The notes below the pieces were generated by a model. That model was given only the letters and a program-made list of their open reading frames with translations. It was not told the DNA's origin and ran no database searches. DNA of 64,000 nt from Tenacibaculum agarivorans (GTDB taxonomy: Bacteria > Bacteroidota > Bacteroidia > Flavobacteriales > Flavobacteriaceae), in the NCBI RefSeq assembly GCF_001936575.1, contig NZ_MSMP01000022.1:17425-81424 (forward strand). The letters are read 5' to 3'. Position numbers and translations under genes: made by a program. Positions 9,136-17,572 of the stretch are shown here, piece after piece (position 1 is the first letter of the stretch; each line of letters starts with the position of its first letter).

Positions 9136-9423
9136 ATGTTTATCATCAACCTAACCTATAAAACTGAATTAAAGACAGTTGACCATTTTATTGACGACCA
9201 TATTGAATTCCTAAATGAACAATATCAATTAGGAAGTTTTCTTGCTTCAGGTCGAAAAGTACCTAGAACTGGAGGAATAATTCTATCGAATGTTACACCA
9301 CAACTTGAATTGGAAAAGATCCTTGAAAAAGATCCTTTTCATAAAAATGGATTAGCAAATTATGAACTGATTGAATTTGTACCTAGTAAAACTTGTGATG
9401 AGCTGAAATTCTTGATGGAGTAA
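9136..9423 (+). CDS. YciI family protein
   Basis: 95 residues with the YciI-like fold pattern: an N-terminal MFIINLTYKTE strand, a DDHIEFLNEQYQLGSFLASGRK helix-turn with the conserved His and the Gly-Ser-x-x-x-Ser-Gly segment, and a DPFHKNGLANYELIEF strand. YciI domains are small ferredoxin-like dimers thought to bind or act on small molecules; activity is mostly unassigned. Monocistronic between two T9SS cargo genes. Confidence 0.85.
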   Translation: MFIINLTYKTELKTVDHFIDDHIEFLNEQYQLGSFLASGRKVPRTGGIILSNVTPQLELEKILEKDPFHKNGLANYELIEFVPSKTCDELKFLME

Positions 9424-9551
9424 AACATAACACTACAATATTTGTGAATAGAGCGTTTCAAAATCTTGAAAATTCCAATACCAAAAATAATTAACTGATC
9501 ATAAAACATTAACCAATATTTCAAACTTTATTTTATTTAAATCATAAATAC

Positions 9552-12500
9552 ATGAAACAAATTTTCTTTTTCTCTTTATTTATTTGGTCTACTCTTCTAG
9601 CAGTAGCTCAAAACACATTAAAAGCGGAAGCCAATATAATTACAGGTGATGGCTCTGGTCTACAAAATTGGGGTGACGGCGTGACACTCCAAGCTTTTAA
9701 AATTAATGGAGACCCTGGGAAGGTGGCTTTTGAAAGTCGTTTTACAGATGATGGATTTGGAGTAGCAGGAGGTCGTTGGGAGCAGATAGATTATTATCAA
9801 GATTATCAAGGTGAGCGTGTCGATGCTAGCGAAAAATTAATTATAAATTTTCCGACACCTGTTCATAGTGTTATTTTACAAGTTGGTCAAATGGATCCTA
9901 ATGAGGGACCAAGTGGATCTGATGAGTCTGGTAAATGGACTGCTTATAATTCTCATAACCAACAAATAGGTACTGGTATAATGCTGGATCAATTTTCAAT
10001 TGAAGGCTTACTCCCTGGATCAAAAGGATCATATCGATTTGCTTTAGAAACAGGTAATGAAAACATATCCAGAATAGAAATTGAAGCTACTCAATGGGGC
10101 TATCCGGTAGGTCGACCTCCTAGGTATCGTCCAACATATGCTAATGTTAGTATTAATGATAGTGGAAATACTGAAAATAATTCAGAATTCAATCTTATGG
10201 AAATGACTTATACTAAGATAAATGATAATGCCACAGTATTTGCAAATAATGATACACTAGGTCCAATTAGGGAGGATATAGGCTTATCATCTTTTTCTTA
10301 TGATACCTTTTTAGCAAATGATATGGGTAACAATATAGACATTGTTTCTTTTGATTTCAGCAGATTTCCAGGTACTATAGAAGATGATCGATCAAATAGA
10401 AAAATCATCTTTAGAACGGCGGTCAATTTCAATGGTAAAATAGATATTCCATATACTATACGTAGTGGATTAGAAACATCAAGTGCACTAATAACCTTAA
10501 CTATAACAGATGTTATTGATGAATTAAATTTAGGAATAGACGGACCCTACACAACAGATATTAATACACCAATTTCAATAGCAATTAGTGATTTATTAGC
10601 TAATGATACAGCTAGTAATTTTGGTGGGCCGGTTACAATAAAATTAACAGATGTTGGTAATGCAGTCAACGGTACTGTAGAAATAGTAAACGATAAAGTA
10701 GTATTTACACCATCATCTGGTTTTGTAGGAAATACAGCATCTTTTACTTATGATGTAGATGTGTTAAATCAATTAGTATTTGGCCAAGATAAACGTGTAA
10801 ATGAAGGAACATCTTCAGCTATAATTATTAATGTTAAGGGAGATGTTATCGCTCCACCATCAATTAATCAACAAGCAATATTAGTAGCAAAATCTAACGA
10901 AAATAAGACCTTACAAGTAAATGCAACAGCTAATAGAACAAGTGTAACTTTAGGAGATTATTTAGATCAGAGGCAAATATGGACGATATCAGATAGAGGC
11001 AATGGCTTTCATAAGATTGTAAACAATTTTGCTGATCGTGCTTTAGAAGCATGGACAAGAAATCCATCTAATGGTGATGATGCTACTATTTATGCTTCTA
11101 ACAATAGAGATTGGCAACAATGGGAGATTATAGATGTTGGAAATGGTTACTTTAAAATAAAAGGAAAGTTTAATCCACGTTTTTTAACCTCTACCTCTAA
11201 TGGTAATGCTATAGTAGCAGATGAAAATAATCAAGACAATCAGTTATGGAAATTATTAGATCCTAAAACCTTCGTGGAGAAAACTGAAAAATTTGCTAAT
11301 AACGATATACTAGGTCCAATTAGAGAGGATATAGGATTGACATCTTTTTCCTATGATGCCTTTTTGGCGAATGATATAGGTACTAATATAGACATTATAT
11401 CTTTTGATTTCAGCAAGTTTCCAGGTACTATAGAAGATGATCGATCAAATAGAAAAATCATCTTTAGAACGGCGGTAAATTTCAATGGTAAAATAGATAT
11501 TCCATATACTATAAGTAATGGATTAGAAACATCAAGTGCACTAATAACTCTAACTATAATAGATGTTATCGATGAATTAAATTTAGGAATAGATGGACCA
11601 TACACAACAGACGTTAATACACCAATTTCAATAGCAATTAGTGATTTATTAGCTAATGATACAGCTAGTAATTTTGGTGGACCAGTTACTATAGCATTAA
11701 CAGATGTTGGCAATGCAATCAATGGTACGGTAAAGATAGTAAATGACAAAGTTGTGTTTACGCCATCATCTGGTTTTGTAGGGAATACAGCATCTTTCAC
11801 TTATGATGTAGATGTGTTAAATCAATTTGTATTTGGCCCAGATAAACGTGTAAATGAAGGAACATCTTCAGCTATAATTATTAATATTGAGGGAGATGTT
11901 ATCGCTCCGCCATCAATTAATCAACAAGCTATATTAGTAGCAAAATCTAACGAAAATAAGACCTTACAAGTAAATACAACAGCTAATAGAACAAGTGTAA
12001 CTTTAGGAGGTTGTTTACATCAGGGTCAAGTATGGACGATATCAGATAGAGGGAATGGTTTTCATAAAATTTTAAATAATTTTGCCGATCGTGCTTTAGA
12101 AGCATGGACAAAGAGACCATCTAATGGCGATGATGCTACTATTTATGCCTCTAATAATAAAGATTGGCAACAATGGGAGATTATAGATTATGGAAATGGT
12201 TATTTTAAAATAAAAGGAAAATTTAATCCACGTTTTTTAACATCTACCCCTAATGGTAATGCTATAGTTTTAGATGAGAATAACCAAGACAATCAGTTAT
12301 GGAAATTATTAGATCCAAAAACATTTGAATGTACCACAGCAAATAATCGAACAATAGCTGTACCCAATAGTGATTTCGCATTTAACTCTGAATTACTTGA
12401 AATATATCCAACCCTTGTTTCTGATGAATTATTTGTTTCTTACAAATTATCTAACGATATAGAGGTAAACAGAATTGATGTATTGAATCAGTCAGGGAAA

Positions 12501-12632
12501 CTCATAAAAAAAGTAGTTGGAAGAATTCAAGACAGTTCGTCAATCTTTGTAGATGACTTAAATACAGGATTATATTTTGTGAAGATATACTCTAATAAGG
12601 GTAATTTCACTTATAGGATATTGAAAAAATAA
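9552..12632 (+). CDS. Large T9SS cargo with duplicated Ig-like plus ricin-type lectin unit
   Basis: 1026 residues. Signal peptide 1-20 (LLAVAQ). Residues 21-220 form a beta-rich N-terminal domain that looks like a carbohydrate-binding jelly roll. Residues 230-580 and 581-~925 are tandem copies of one 351-residue unit. Each unit holds two cadherin-like/tandem-95-type Ig domains (FLANDxGxNIDI..., DLLANDTASNFGGPVTI) and a ricin B beta-trefoil with three QxW-type motifs (QIWTI, QQWEI, QLWKL). A T9SS CTD covers the last ~75 residues (LEIYPTLVSDELFVSY ... FTYRILKK). It is probably a surface or secreted glycan-binding protein. The near-identity of the copies suggests recent duplication. Confidence 0.87.
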   Translation: MKQIFFFSLFIWSTLLAVAQNTLKAEANIITGDGSGLQNWGDGVTLQAFKINGDPGKVAFESRFTDDGFGVAGGRWEQIDYYQDYQGERVDASEKLIINFPTPVHSVILQVGQMDPNEGPSGSDESGKWTAYNSHNQQIGTGIMLDQFSIEGLLPGSKGSYRFALETGNENISRIEIEATQWGYPVGRPPRYRPTYANVSINDSGNTENNSEFNLMEMTYTKINDNATVFANNDTLGPIREDIGLSSFSYDTFLANDMGNNIDIVSFDFSRFPGTIEDDRSNRKIIFRTAVNFNGKIDIPYTIRSGLETSSALITLTITDVIDELNLGIDGPYTTDINTPISIAISDLLANDTASNFGGPVTIKLTDVGNAVNGTVEIVNDKVVFTPSSGFVGNTASFTYDVDVLNQLVFGQDKRVNEGTSSAIIINVKGDVIAPPSINQQAILVAKSNENKTLQVNATANRTSVTLGDYLDQRQIWTISDRGNGFHKIVNNFADRALEAWTRNPSNGDDATIYASNNRDWQQWEIIDVGNGYFKIKGKFNPRFLTSTSNGNAIVADENNQDNQLWKLLDPKTFVEKTEKFANNDILGPIREDIGLTSFSYDAFLANDIGTNIDIISFDFSKFPGTIEDDRSNRKIIFRTAVNFNGKIDIPYTISNGLETSSALITLTIIDVIDELNLGIDGPYTTDVNTPISIAISDLLANDTASNFGGPVTIALTDVGNAINGTVKIVNDKVVFTPSSGFVGNTASFTYDVDVLNQFVFGPDKRVNEGTSSAIIINIEGDVIAPPSINQQAILVAKSNENKTLQVNTTANRTSVTLGGCLHQGQVWTISDRGNGFHKILNNFADRALEAWTKRPSNGDDATIYASNNKDWQQWEIIDYGNGYFKIKGKFNPRFLTSTPNGNAIVLDENNQDNQLWKLLDPKTFECTTANNRTIAVPNSDFAFNSELLEIYPTLVSDELFVSYKLSNDIEVNRIDVLNQSGKLIKKVVGRIQDSSSIFVDDLNTGLYFVKIYSNKGNFTYRILKK
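10239..12330 (+). repeat. Tandem in-frame duplication, period 1053 bp
   Basis: Copy 1 begins at the TTTGCAAATAATGATAC segment (10239) and copy 2 at TTTGCTAATAACGATAT (11292). The copies stay alignable without gaps to the shared KLLDPKTF codons (about 11272 and 12325). Long stretches are identical at the DNA level, with mainly third-position differences. Confidence 0.9.
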
Positions 12633-13042
12633 AGTCTATTACAAATTAAAAGTTAGTTTACATAAACCTCCTTAAAATAAGTTGATGAAAAACGACTTAT
12701 TTTAAGGAGGTTCAATGTAATAAATTAGGAGCTGAATTTATTATTTTCAACATTAATGATCTAATTATCAGTTCGAGTGATTTTATGGAATTATAATGAA
12801 GTTAATTTATACTGAATACAGTTAAGCGGAACTATCGAAAACACTATTTTTACTTCTCTATAGCTTTACTGGCTATAGTCGAAATACAAAATTTATTTCC
12901 GCCCTACCTTAATGAATTTAACTCGAGGTGATAGTCTCATAATTAAATAAGATTCTCATTCTTGAAATTAACATTAAGTATATCAAAAATTTAACTTGAA
13001 AGTAATATGCTTTTCCTTCCTATGACTTACCTCAAATCTAAG
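12633..13042. other. 410-bp intergenic region with a perfect hairpin and a possible degenerate repeat
   Basis: No coding frame is evident. It holds the 18-bp perfect inverted repeat at 12665-12712. Downstream, segments around 12770-12870 (CAGTTCGAGTGATTTTATGG; GGAACTATCGAAAACACTAT) resemble, from memory, the 'TCGAGTGATTTT...ATCGA' dispersed intergenic repeats of Tenacibaculum-like genomes. That resemblance is a low-confidence inference. Confidence 0.4.
12665..12712. terminator. Perfect 18-bp stem hairpin between convergent genes
   Basis: The left arm 12665-12682 (AACCTCCTTAAAATAAGT) is the exact reverse complement of 12695-12712, with a 12-base loop. It lies 33 bases after the T9SS cargo stop. 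No T-run follows on either strand, so it may be an RNA-stabilising stem or a factor-assisted terminator. Confidence 0.55.
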
Positions 13043-14707
13043 TTATTTAGGCTCTTTTAATTGCGAAAATTTCTGAATTATAGCGGCTATTAACATTACC
13101 AATACACAGCCTAATAAATTTAACCACAAATAAGGTAACCAATCTAAATACCAAACTACTATTATTATGAATTGAGTAATAATGGCTCCTATAAAAACAG
13201 CATTAGATTTCACAAATTTTATGAAAAAGGCCAATAAGAAAATACCTAATACATTTCCATAAAATATAGATCCGATAATATTTACTAATTGGATTAAATT
13301 ATCAAACAAGTTAGCTACACAAGCAACTAAAATGGCTAATACTCCCCATCCCAGAGTAAACCATTTAGACATGTTTACATAGTGCTGATCACTCTTTTCT
13401 TCATTTTGATTTCTTTTGTATAAATCAATGGCAGTAGTTGAAGCTAATGCATTTAATTCTGACGCAGTAGAAGACATAGCTGCCGATAAAATAACGGCTA
13501 ATAGTAAACCAATTAACCCTTTTGGAAGATTATTTAAAATAAAATGAATAAAAACATAATCCTTATCATTTGTTTCTACTTTAGGATTGGATTTACTGAT
13601 AATTGATTTTGCTTCTTCTTTTAAAGACTTATCTTCTTCATTTAATTGGAGTAATTTATATCTATTAGTTTCTGTTATTCCACTGAGTATAATAGACTTC
13701 TTTTCACTTTCAATTTCTTTATGTCTTTTTTCTAATATTTGATATTCTTGTGCAAATTCAGAGTTAATTACAGCTTCTTGTGCTTTTGGATTAAAATTCA
13801 AGGGAGATGCATTAAACTGATAAAACACAAACACCATTACCCCTACCAATAAAATAAAAAACTGCATTGGTACTTTTAATAATCCGTTAAAGATTAATCC
13901 TAATTGACTTTCTCTAACTGACTTTCCAGATAAGTATCGTTGGACCTGGCTTTGGTCAGTTCCAAAATAAGATAACATTAGGAAAGTACCTCCTAAAAAA
14001 CCTGTCCAAACTGTATATCTATTGTTTAAATTCCAAGAAAAATCAAGGACTTTCATTTTATCACTAGCCCCAGCAATTTCTAATGCTTTTGAAAATGTAA
14101 TTCCGTCTGGTAAATACTGTAATATCAAATAAAAGGCGATAAACATTCCCGAAAAAATAATCGCCATTTGCTGTTTTTGAGTAACACTAACCGCTTTAGT
14201 TCCTCCACTAACGGTGTAAATAATCACTAAAAGTCCAATGGTTATATTTAAGGTTATTAAGTCCCAACCTAAAACTGCAGATAATATTATTGCAGGAGCA
14301 AAAATGGTAATCCCTGCTGCTAATCCTCTTTGAATTAAAAATAAAATAGCAGCTAAAGTTCTGGTTTTAAGATCAAACCTACTTTCCAAATATTCATAAG
14401 CAGTATATACATTTAGTTTATGATAAATAGGTATAAACACTAAACATATAATTACCATTGCCAAAGGCAAACCGAAATAGAATTGTACAAATCCCATTCC
14501 ACTGTGAAAAGCTTGACCCGGGGTAGATAAAAAAGTGATGGCACTAGCTTGTGTTGCCATAACTGACAAACCGATAGTCCACCACTTTGTTTCGTTTCCT
14601 CCTTTAATATATTGTTCTACATTCTTACTACCTCTTGTTTTCCAAGCTCCATAAAGCACTATAAACAATAAAGTAATAGATAGTACAATCCAATCTAAAG
14701 TTTGCAT
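13043..14707 (-). CDS. Sodium:solute symporter (SSS family)
   Basis: 554 residues with about 13-14 predicted membrane helices and SSS landmarks: the N-terminal GGNETKWWTIGLSVMATQAS and SGGTKAVSVTQKQQ, plus GTDQSQVQRYLSGKS. A soluble charged insertion sits at about 310-375. The family couples Na+ to uptake of sugars, amino acids, vitamins or organic acids; the substrate is not evident. It is preceded by an 8-bp gap and a 34-aa single-helix peptide gene, then a DUF6503-like lipoprotein gene, all on the minus strand, which suggests one transport operon. Confidence 0.9.
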   Translation of the reverse strand: MQTLDWIVLSITLLFIVLYGAWKTRGSKNVEQYIKGGNETKWWTIGLSVMATQASAITFLSTPGQAFHSGMGFVQFYFGLPLAMVIICLVFIPIYHKLNVYTAYEYLESRFDLKTRTLAAILFLIQRGLAAGITIFAPAIILSAVLGWDLITLNITIGLLVIIYTVSGGTKAVSVTQKQQMAIIFSGMFIAFYLILQYLPDGITFSKALEIAGASDKMKVLDFSWNLNNRYTVWTGFLGGTFLMLSYFGTDQSQVQRYLSGKSVRESQLGLIFNGLLKVPMQFFILLVGVMVFVFYQFNASPLNFNPKAQEAVINSEFAQEYQILEKRHKEIESEKKSIILSGITETNRYKLLQLNEEDKSLKEEAKSIISKSNPKVETNDKDYVFIHFILNNLPKGLIGLLLAVILSAAMSSTASELNALASTTAIDLYKRNQNEEKSDQHYVNMSKWFTLGWGVLAILVACVANLFDNLIQLVNIIGSIFYGNVLGIFLLAFFIKFVKSNAVFIGAIITQFIIIVVWYLDWLPYLWLNLLGCVLVMLIAAIIQKFSQLKEPK

Positions 14708-14715
14708 GAGTAATG

Positions 14716-14820
14716 TTATTTAGTATATACGTTTGTTATGATAAAAAAGATGACAATATAAATTAAATTGGCTAATAGTACAGCTGTGTACTCTTTTTTC
14801 CATATATACTTTTTACTCAT
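14716..14820 (-). CDS. 34-aa single-helix membrane peptide upstream of the symporter
   Basis: ATG at 14820-14818, TAA at 14718-14716. The product opens with Lys-rich MSKKYIWKKEYTA, continues as an uninterrupted hydrophobic helix (VLLANLIYIVIFFIITNVY) and ends TK. It begins 17 bp after the lipoprotein stop and ends 8 bp before the symporter start, as expected for a translationally coupled subunit. Some SSS-type transporters have small accessory proteins or DUF4212 small subunits; this one is shorter than DUF4212. I infer a symporter accessory peptide; homology is untested. Confidence 0.6.
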   Translation of the reverse strand: MSKKYIWKKEYTAVLLANLIYIVIFFIITNVYTK

Positions 14821-14837
14821 ACTAAATTGTTCTAAAG

Positions 14838-15614
14838 TTAATTGTTCGTTGGTTTTTCAAAAAAATTGTCTGCTAATGGTGCTTGGGTTACTAAACCGTC
14901 TGAAAATACTGTTGGTTCTTTCGCTGGTTCTACAGGCTTACCGTTATCATCTTTTTTGTACCAAGTTATAGATTTTGGTAAAACAAAACCGTTAATATTT
15001 TCCCAATCATTATATCTTAAAATATTAAACTTGTCTGATGGCTTTTTAGTGAAATAGGTTACAGTATACCCTAACCAAGCCATTTGTTTTGTTTCTGGGT
15101 GATAATATACAAAGTAATTATCATCTGGTGAGATACCCACATTTGGTTTATATGAAATTTTATACCCAGGATATTTTACCCCATCAAACTCTATTGCATC
15201 AACATCTTCATATATAATTCCATCATCAGCTAATACAAATGGCATTGCATAAAAGTAAAAATATAAGTTATAATAAAACTCAGGATTTCCTTTAAATGCT
15301 GTTGAATCTTTCTGGCTTAACCAAGTGTCTTTACCATTATAACCTAAAGAATAATTATCAGCATTGACTACTGTTTTTCTAGAATGTAAATCTACAGAGT
15401 GTGTTTCTCCTTTTACTTTATATGATAATGTTTTTGCTTTTCTCCAAGCATCGATTCCGCCATGTTTTTCAAATACTTCTCCTAAGGCTTTTGGAAAATT
15501 ATCTACTTTTTTGGTTTCCTCTTGTTTTGGTTGGGTTTCAGCCTCTTTTTTGGCTTCTTGTTTACATGATATTACTGCTAAAGATAATACCGAAAGTAAG
15601 ATTAGTTTTTTCAT
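14838..15614 (-). CDS. DUF6503-like lipoprotein
   Basis: 258 residues, lipoprotein signal MKKLILLSVLSLAVISCKQE (Cys17), then a Lys/Glu linker (about 18-38). The remainder is the beta-sheet-rich domain seen in Bacteroidota 'DUF6503' proteins: HGGIDAWRKAKTLSYKVKGE, YKISYKPNVGISPDDNYFVYY, and a C-terminal WENINGFVLPKSITWYK. The fold resembles LolA/outer-membrane lipoprotein carrier-like sheets (family-level inference). It precedes the 34-aa peptide and the symporter in a tight operon. Confidence 0.8.
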   Translation of the reverse strand: MKKLILLSVLSLAVISCKQEAKKEAETQPKQEETKKVDNFPKALGEVFEKHGGIDAWRKAKTLSYKVKGETHSVDLHSRKTVVNADNYSLGYNGKDTWLSQKDSTAFKGNPEFYYNLYFYFYAMPFVLADDGIIYEDVDAIEFDGVKYPGYKISYKPNVGISPDDNYFVYYHPETKQMAWLGYTVTYFTKKPSDKFNILRYNDWENINGFVLPKSITWYKKDDNGKPVEPAKEPTVFSDGLVTQAPLADNFFEKPTNN

Positions 15615-15696
15615 TTTAATTATAGTTTATCAAAAATCAGTCGAAAGGTTTATTCAAAAATTACAATTTATATTTTTTCTTTTCATTTAAAATAGA

Positions 15697-15729
15697 AAAA
15701 GCCTCATTCAAATTCTAAATGAGACTTTT
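15697..15729 (-). terminator. Terminator of the peroxidase operon
   Basis: Stem AAAAGCCTCATT ... AATGAGACTTTT with one G-U pair in the minus-strand RNA, followed on that strand by TTTTCTATTTT. It is 39 bases past the di-haem peroxidase stop. Confidence 0.75.
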
Positions 15730-15767
15730 TACAACAATATATTAAGCTTTCAAATACTAAACTACCA

Positions 15768-17570
15768 TTAGTATTCTTCATCAGTAAGCGTTTTCATAAA
15801 TGCAATTACTGCGTCAATTTCTTTTTGAGTAAGTTTAAGATTATCAAAAGGTAACGTCTGATACTCATTTGCTATACCTAAACCAGCTCCTCCTCCTTTA
15901 TTATAAAAATCAACTACTTCTTCAAGATTTGTATATACTCCATTATGCATATATGGCGCTGTTACAGCAGCATTTCTAACCGTAGGTGTTTTAAAGAAAT
16001 GCTTTTTTTCTTCTGTTTTATACAAAAGATATCTACCTAAATCTGAAGATAATTTTGGGTTAATAGTATCTTTAGAATCTGGTGTACCTATAAATTCTAA
16101 CTCAGTATCATTATAATTTGGCGGAACAGTACCGTTAAAAACAGGTGGAAAGTGACATGAAGCACATAATCCTTTCCCCATAAACACATTAAATCCTAAT
16201 TTTTCTTCTTCAGTTAAATTAGATTCTTCTCCTCTTATGTTTTTATCAAACTTTGAGCTGAATGTGTTTAAAGTTCTAATATAGGAAGCTATGGCATGTC
16301 TAATATTTAATCCAATTCTTTTGTTGTTATATAAATCTGCTATTTTCTTTTTGTACGATTTATTTTTAAGCACTCTATTCACAACAGAATCCATAGTCAT
16401 ATTAAACTCATTATGATTTTTTACCACTCCAACTACTTGCCCTTCTAAACTTCCTGCTCTTGCATCCATAAAAAAACTTTGTTGATATGCAGCATATGTT
16501 ACCGTTGGTGTATTTCTTGTTTGATTTTTGTCAAACGTTTTTCTTCCATCAGTAAAAGCTAAATCTTTAACATGACAGGTAGCACAAGCCATATTATTCT
16601 CTTTAGAAAGTGATACGTCATTAAATAATTCTTTACCAAACTGCTGCTTTTCAACAATCTTTGTCGTATCATTTAAATGATCTGAAAAATAATACACATT
16701 TAATGCATCATTTGAAAACAAGGAAGTCATTGTGTTAGACAACGCCATTTCAAAAGGGAATTTCACCTTCCAATCTTTTTGAACTTCAACCAATAATGCT
16801 AATTGATTATTTGTATGATCTTTTATAAAATTAAAACGATCGAATGTGTCAAAATCATGATCTAAATCCTTTTGAGCACTTTCTAATGCAACAATGAATT
16901 TATCTTTTATCTCTTTTGAAGAAAATTTAGCTTGACATATATTTACAATATCAATTAATGTTTGATATGTATACTTACTTTCTAATAATGATTGGTTTAA
17001 TACTGGAGAATCAAAACCTGTAATTCCAGTAGTTGCTATTCTAACGATCTGATCTCTTATTAACCAAATAATATTATGATCCTTTAAAGAAAGAGATAAA
17101 TTTTTATGAATCAGTTTTAATCTAGCACTTGTTACATTAATTGCTCTATTTAATGTCAATGTATCTATTTTCTCCTCATCTAAATTCTCTTCAATCACTT
17201 GGAAACCTATAGGATCCATAACTCTAGTATCCATTGAGGTTTCTCCTTTTACTTGAATAATATTAGGTGCATTAAGAGATTTGTAGTTATTTTTATCAGA
17301 ATATGCTAAAATAGGCTCTAGTAATTTAAAATATTTTCTAGCTTCTTTATAGTATTTCTTCTGATCTTCTTTTGCTATTTTGCTTATGTCTATTTTATCT
17401 AAATTGCTAACTGCCTTAACTAAATAATCACTATATAAAGCAGAAATTTCCTCAGGAGATTTATCAATAGAATCGTATGATTTTCCTTTGGAATTATTAC
17501 AAGCAACTATGAAAAGCAAAAGACATACACAAAGGTATGTCTTAGCTAGACTATATAATAAGTCCTTCAT
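15768..17570 (-). CDS. Di-haem cytochrome c peroxidase-family lipoprotein
   Basis: 600 residues. Lipoprotein signal with Cys24 (FIVAC-N). Residues ~35-290 form an all-helical extension not found in the ~330-residue classical enzymes. The CCP/MauG domain starts at about 300 and has two haem c sites, CATCH (329-333) and CASCH (469-473), and a C-terminal APYMHNGVYTNLEEVVDFY with a candidate Met/His ligand. Family members reduce H2O2 or, in the MauG branch, oxidise proteins, in the periplasm. It lies 2 bp downstream of the PhoX-like gene, so the two are co-transcribed. The extension is widespread in Bacteroidota CCPs (from memory). Confidence 0.88.
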   Translation of the reverse strand: MKDLLYSLAKTYLCVCLLLFIVACNNSKGKSYDSIDKSPEEISALYSDYLVKAVSNLDKIDISKIAKEDQKKYYKEARKYFKLLEPILAYSDKNNYKSLNAPNIIQVKGETSMDTRVMDPIGFQVIEENLDEEKIDTLTLNRAINVTSARLKLIHKNLSLSLKDHNIIWLIRDQIVRIATTGITGFDSPVLNQSLLESKYTYQTLIDIVNICQAKFSSKEIKDKFIVALESAQKDLDHDFDTFDRFNFIKDHTNNQLALLVEVQKDWKVKFPFEMALSNTMTSLFSNDALNVYYFSDHLNDTTKIVEKQQFGKELFNDVSLSKENNMACATCHVKDLAFTDGRKTFDKNQTRNTPTVTYAAYQQSFFMDARAGSLEGQVVGVVKNHNEFNMTMDSVVNRVLKNKSYKKKIADLYNNKRIGLNIRHAIASYIRTLNTFSSKFDKNIRGEESNLTEEEKLGFNVFMGKGLCASCHFPPVFNGTVPPNYNDTELEFIGTPDSKDTINPKLSSDLGRYLLYKTEEKKHFFKTPTVRNAAVTAPYMHNGVYTNLEEVVDFYNKGGGAGLGIANEYQTLPFDNLKLTQKEIDAVIAFMKTLTDEEY

Positions 17571-17572
17571 TT

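Noticed and set aside
11351..11800. Minus-strand 149-codon ORF inside the duplicated T9SS cargo
   Set aside because: It lies wholly within a well-supported plus-strand gene with clear domains and exists because that strand's codon pattern avoids antisense stops.
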